Made by a program: the position numbers and the translations under genes
Shown: piece after piece, positions 5,793 through 6,854 of the stretch
How positions within the stretch are numbered: the first letter of the stretch is position 1
Layout of the letters: each line of letters begins with the position of its first letter
Notes under the pieces: generated by a model
Database searches by the model: none
What the model was told of the DNA's origin: nothing
Seen by the model: only the letters and a program-made list of their open reading frames with translations
Origin: Anaerolinea thermophila
Lineage (GTDB): Bacteria > Chloroflexota > Anaerolineae > Anaerolineales > Villigracilaceae
NCBI GenBank assembly: GCA_022729775.1
Contig: DZBA01000185.1
Span: 1-6,854 of the forward strand
DNA: 6,854 bases
Direction of reading: 5' to 3'

Positions 5793-6716
5793 CTAATTAT
5801 TCAAATATCCGTCGGCGTAAATTACTTTATTCAACAGGATTTGCGTGGTCTTCCAAATGGCGGCTTGACTTGGGTCGCTCATATCGAAATCTTCGGGCTG
5901 CGGTTCATCGCTGTTTTCGATTCGTTCCGCGATTTTGTTATACACGCGCGCCAGCGGCGTGGATGTGTCTTTCGCCTCGATCCATTTGATGACGTTGTTT
6001 TGGTCTTCATCGAACGGGTTGGCGATCATCATCTGCAAGCCGACGCCCATCAGCATGGCGAGATACACGCGGTTGATCAGCGGACGGTTTTCATTCGGCA
6101 CCGCGTTGGAGACATTGCTCAGCCCGACGGAAATGGTCGGCGCGGGGTCCCACGCATATTGCAGCGTGCGGACGGTTTCGATGAGGTGCGGGCAATATTG
6201 CTGGCAGCCCGAAACGGTCAACACAAGCGGGTCAATGATGAGGTTTTCCATCGGCAAGCCGACTTCTTCCATGCGCGGAATTAATGACTCGATGGCGATA
6301 TTCACGCGCGCGTCCGCTTCGATGGGGATGCCCTCGGGCCGCAGGGTCAACGCGATCACCTTGGCGCCGTACTTCTTTGCCAATAGCGGCACTTTTTCCA
6401 GGCGATCGGGTTCAGCAGACATGGAATTCAAAATTGGCTGTGCCTTTGTGACGGCCTGCAACGCGGCTTCCATGCCGTCCACGTTGGTCGTGTCAATCGA
6501 GAGCGGCACGTCCACGACCTGTTCGATTGCCTTGATAATCCAGGTCCAGACTTCCGCGTAATCCTTCTTGCGCGGACCGAGGTTGATATCCACGCATTTC
6601 GCGCCCGCTTCTACTTGCTTGACAGCCAAGTCCATAAAAAATTCGGCGTCACGTTTGGTCAATGCTTCTTTGACTTTTTCAGAGATGATATGGATGTTTT
6701 CGCCAATGATATACAT
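5793..6716 (-). CDS. acsE: AcsE-like methyltetrahydrofolate:corrinoid iron-sulfur protein methyltransferase
   Basis: This 307-residue pterin-binding TIM-barrel protein should transfer the methyl group of 5-methyl-THF to the cobalt of the corrinoid iron-sulfur protein, which then feeds acetyl-CoA synthase. It parallels Moorella AcsE along its length: MYIIGENIHI at the start, CVDINLGP (41-48), SIDTTN (73-78, Asp75), ILNSMSAE (95-102, Asn97), IIDPLVL (160-166, Asp162), VGLSNVSNAVPNENRPLINR (197-216, Asn201) and a final ILLNKVIYAD (293-302). These are the residues that bind the pterin in AcsE and MetH. It is longer than the roughly 262-residue Moorella enzyme; the extra residues include an acidic insert (about 243-288) between the last barrel strand and the C-terminal helix. 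AGGAGA (6723-6728 on +) lies 6 nt before the ATG. metVF, which makes its substrate, follows after 100 bp. A MtrH-like or other corrinoid methyltransferase role is the main alternative. Confidence 0.9.
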   Translation of the reverse strand: MYIIGENIHIISEKVKEALTKRDAEFFMDLAVKQVEAGAKCVDINLGPRKKDYAEVWTWIIKAIEQVVDVPLSIDTTNVDGMEAALQAVTKAQPILNSMSAEPDRLEKVPLLAKKYGAKVIALTLRPEGIPIEADARVNIAIESLIPRMEEVGLPMENLIIDPLVLTVSGCQQYCPHLIETVRTLQYAWDPAPTISVGLSNVSNAVPNENRPLINRVYLAMLMGVGLQMMIANPFDEDQNNVIKWIEAKDTSTPLARVYNKIAERIENSDEPQPEDFDMSDPSQAAIWKTTQILLNKVIYADGYLNN

Positions 6717-6741
6717 GGTACGTCTCCTATCGTTTGTTAGG

Positions 6742-6779
6742 GTAAACAGGTATACAAGTACACATGTATACCTGTTTAC
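6742..6779. repeat. Perfect 15-bp inverted repeat upstream of acsE
   Basis: GTAAACAGGTATACA (6742-6756) and TGTATACCTGTTTAC (6765-6779) form perfect arms around an 8-nt loop, AGTACACA. The element lies 13 nt before (on +) the stop codon of the upstream partial gene and 13 nt from the acsE ribosome binding site. There is no T-run on either side, which argues against a simple terminator. It may be an operator for a dimeric regulator, or an mRNA hairpin protecting or separating the acsE message. Each arm ends in the 6-bp palindrome GTATAC. Confidence 0.8.
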
Positions 6780-6792
6780 GTGATTACTTGAT

Positions 6793-6854
6793 CTACTTCT
6801 TCAACGCCTCCGCCACGCTTGGGAACTTTTCCATATCCGTGTGCGGCAGGAACA
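6793..6854 (-). CDS. 3' end of an unidentified gene (19 codons in window)
   Basis: On the - strand a frame open to the window edge ends with TAG at 6795-6793; the visible residues are FLPHTDMEKFPSVAEALKK. The amphipathic helix-like end and the position directly upstream of acsE on the same strand suggest the C-terminus of another member of the operon. The fragment is too short to name. One other - strand frame is also open here but runs into TAA inside the palindrome and gives a Gly-rich, less protein-like peptide, so I prefer this frame. Confidence 0.5.
   Translation of the reverse strand, partial: FLPHTDMEKFPSVAEALKK

Noticed and set aside
1..6854. CRISPR array, tRNA or rRNA genes, insertion-sequence transposase
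   Set aside because: No regularly spaced direct repeats, no tRNA or rRNA-like segment and no transposase-like frame were seen on either strand.

Overview
The window looks like a bacterial chromosome segment, most likely from a strictly anaerobic lineage that uses the Wood-Ljungdahl (reductive acetyl-CoA) pathway. Gene content and style (an AcsE-type methyltransferase, a MetV-MetF fusion, a shortened HdrC-like protein, palindromic repeats of the TGTCATTGCGAGG type) would fit an Anaerolineae-like member of Chloroflexota. That placement is inference from general resemblance; no marker gene here proves it.

Layout. Positions 1-3250 are read on the + strand. They hold a small two-helix membrane protein overlapping by 4 bp a UvrD/PcrA-type superfamily 1 helicase, a 209-bp gap, a CsbD-like stress protein, and directly behind it a 45-residue very basic protein with a GTG start (3113-3250). 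Positions 3298-6854 are read on the - strand. In transcription order they hold the last 19 codons of an unidentified gene, an AcsE-like methyl-tetrahydrofolate methyltransferase, a 5,10-methylenetetrahydrofolate reductase with an N-terminal MetV-like cysteine domain, a GNAT acetyltransferase, and an HdrC-like protein that has lost four of its eight cluster cysteines. The two blocks converge on a strong hairpin with a 9-T run (seen from the - strand) at 3257-3296, which should end the - strand operon and may also stop + strand transcripts.

How the genes work together. MetVF would reduce methylene-THF to methyl-THF, and the AcsE-like enzyme would move that methyl group to a corrinoid iron-sulfur protein, so the two are consecutive steps of the methyl branch. 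HdrC-like proteins normally belong to heterodisulfide-reductase-type electron-transfer complexes, some of which associate with MetVF in acetogens. Here the protein has too few cysteines for two normal clusters, so it may be an adaptor rather than an electron carrier. The acetyltransferase lies between them and may modify a protein in response to acetyl-CoA, which is speculation.

Structure between genes. Each of the three wider gaps in the - strand operon carries its own palindrome: 15-bp arms before acsE, an 83-bp mobile-type palindromic repeat between acsE and metVF, and a 12-bp-arm hairpin between metVF and the acetyltransferase. A decayed relative of the 83-bp repeat appears to sit in frame inside the helicase gene. 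The most interesting points are the remodelled HdrC-like protein beside MetVF, the Gln-to-Asn change at a folate-contact position of MetF, the in-frame repeat in the helicase, and the unannotated basic microprotein.
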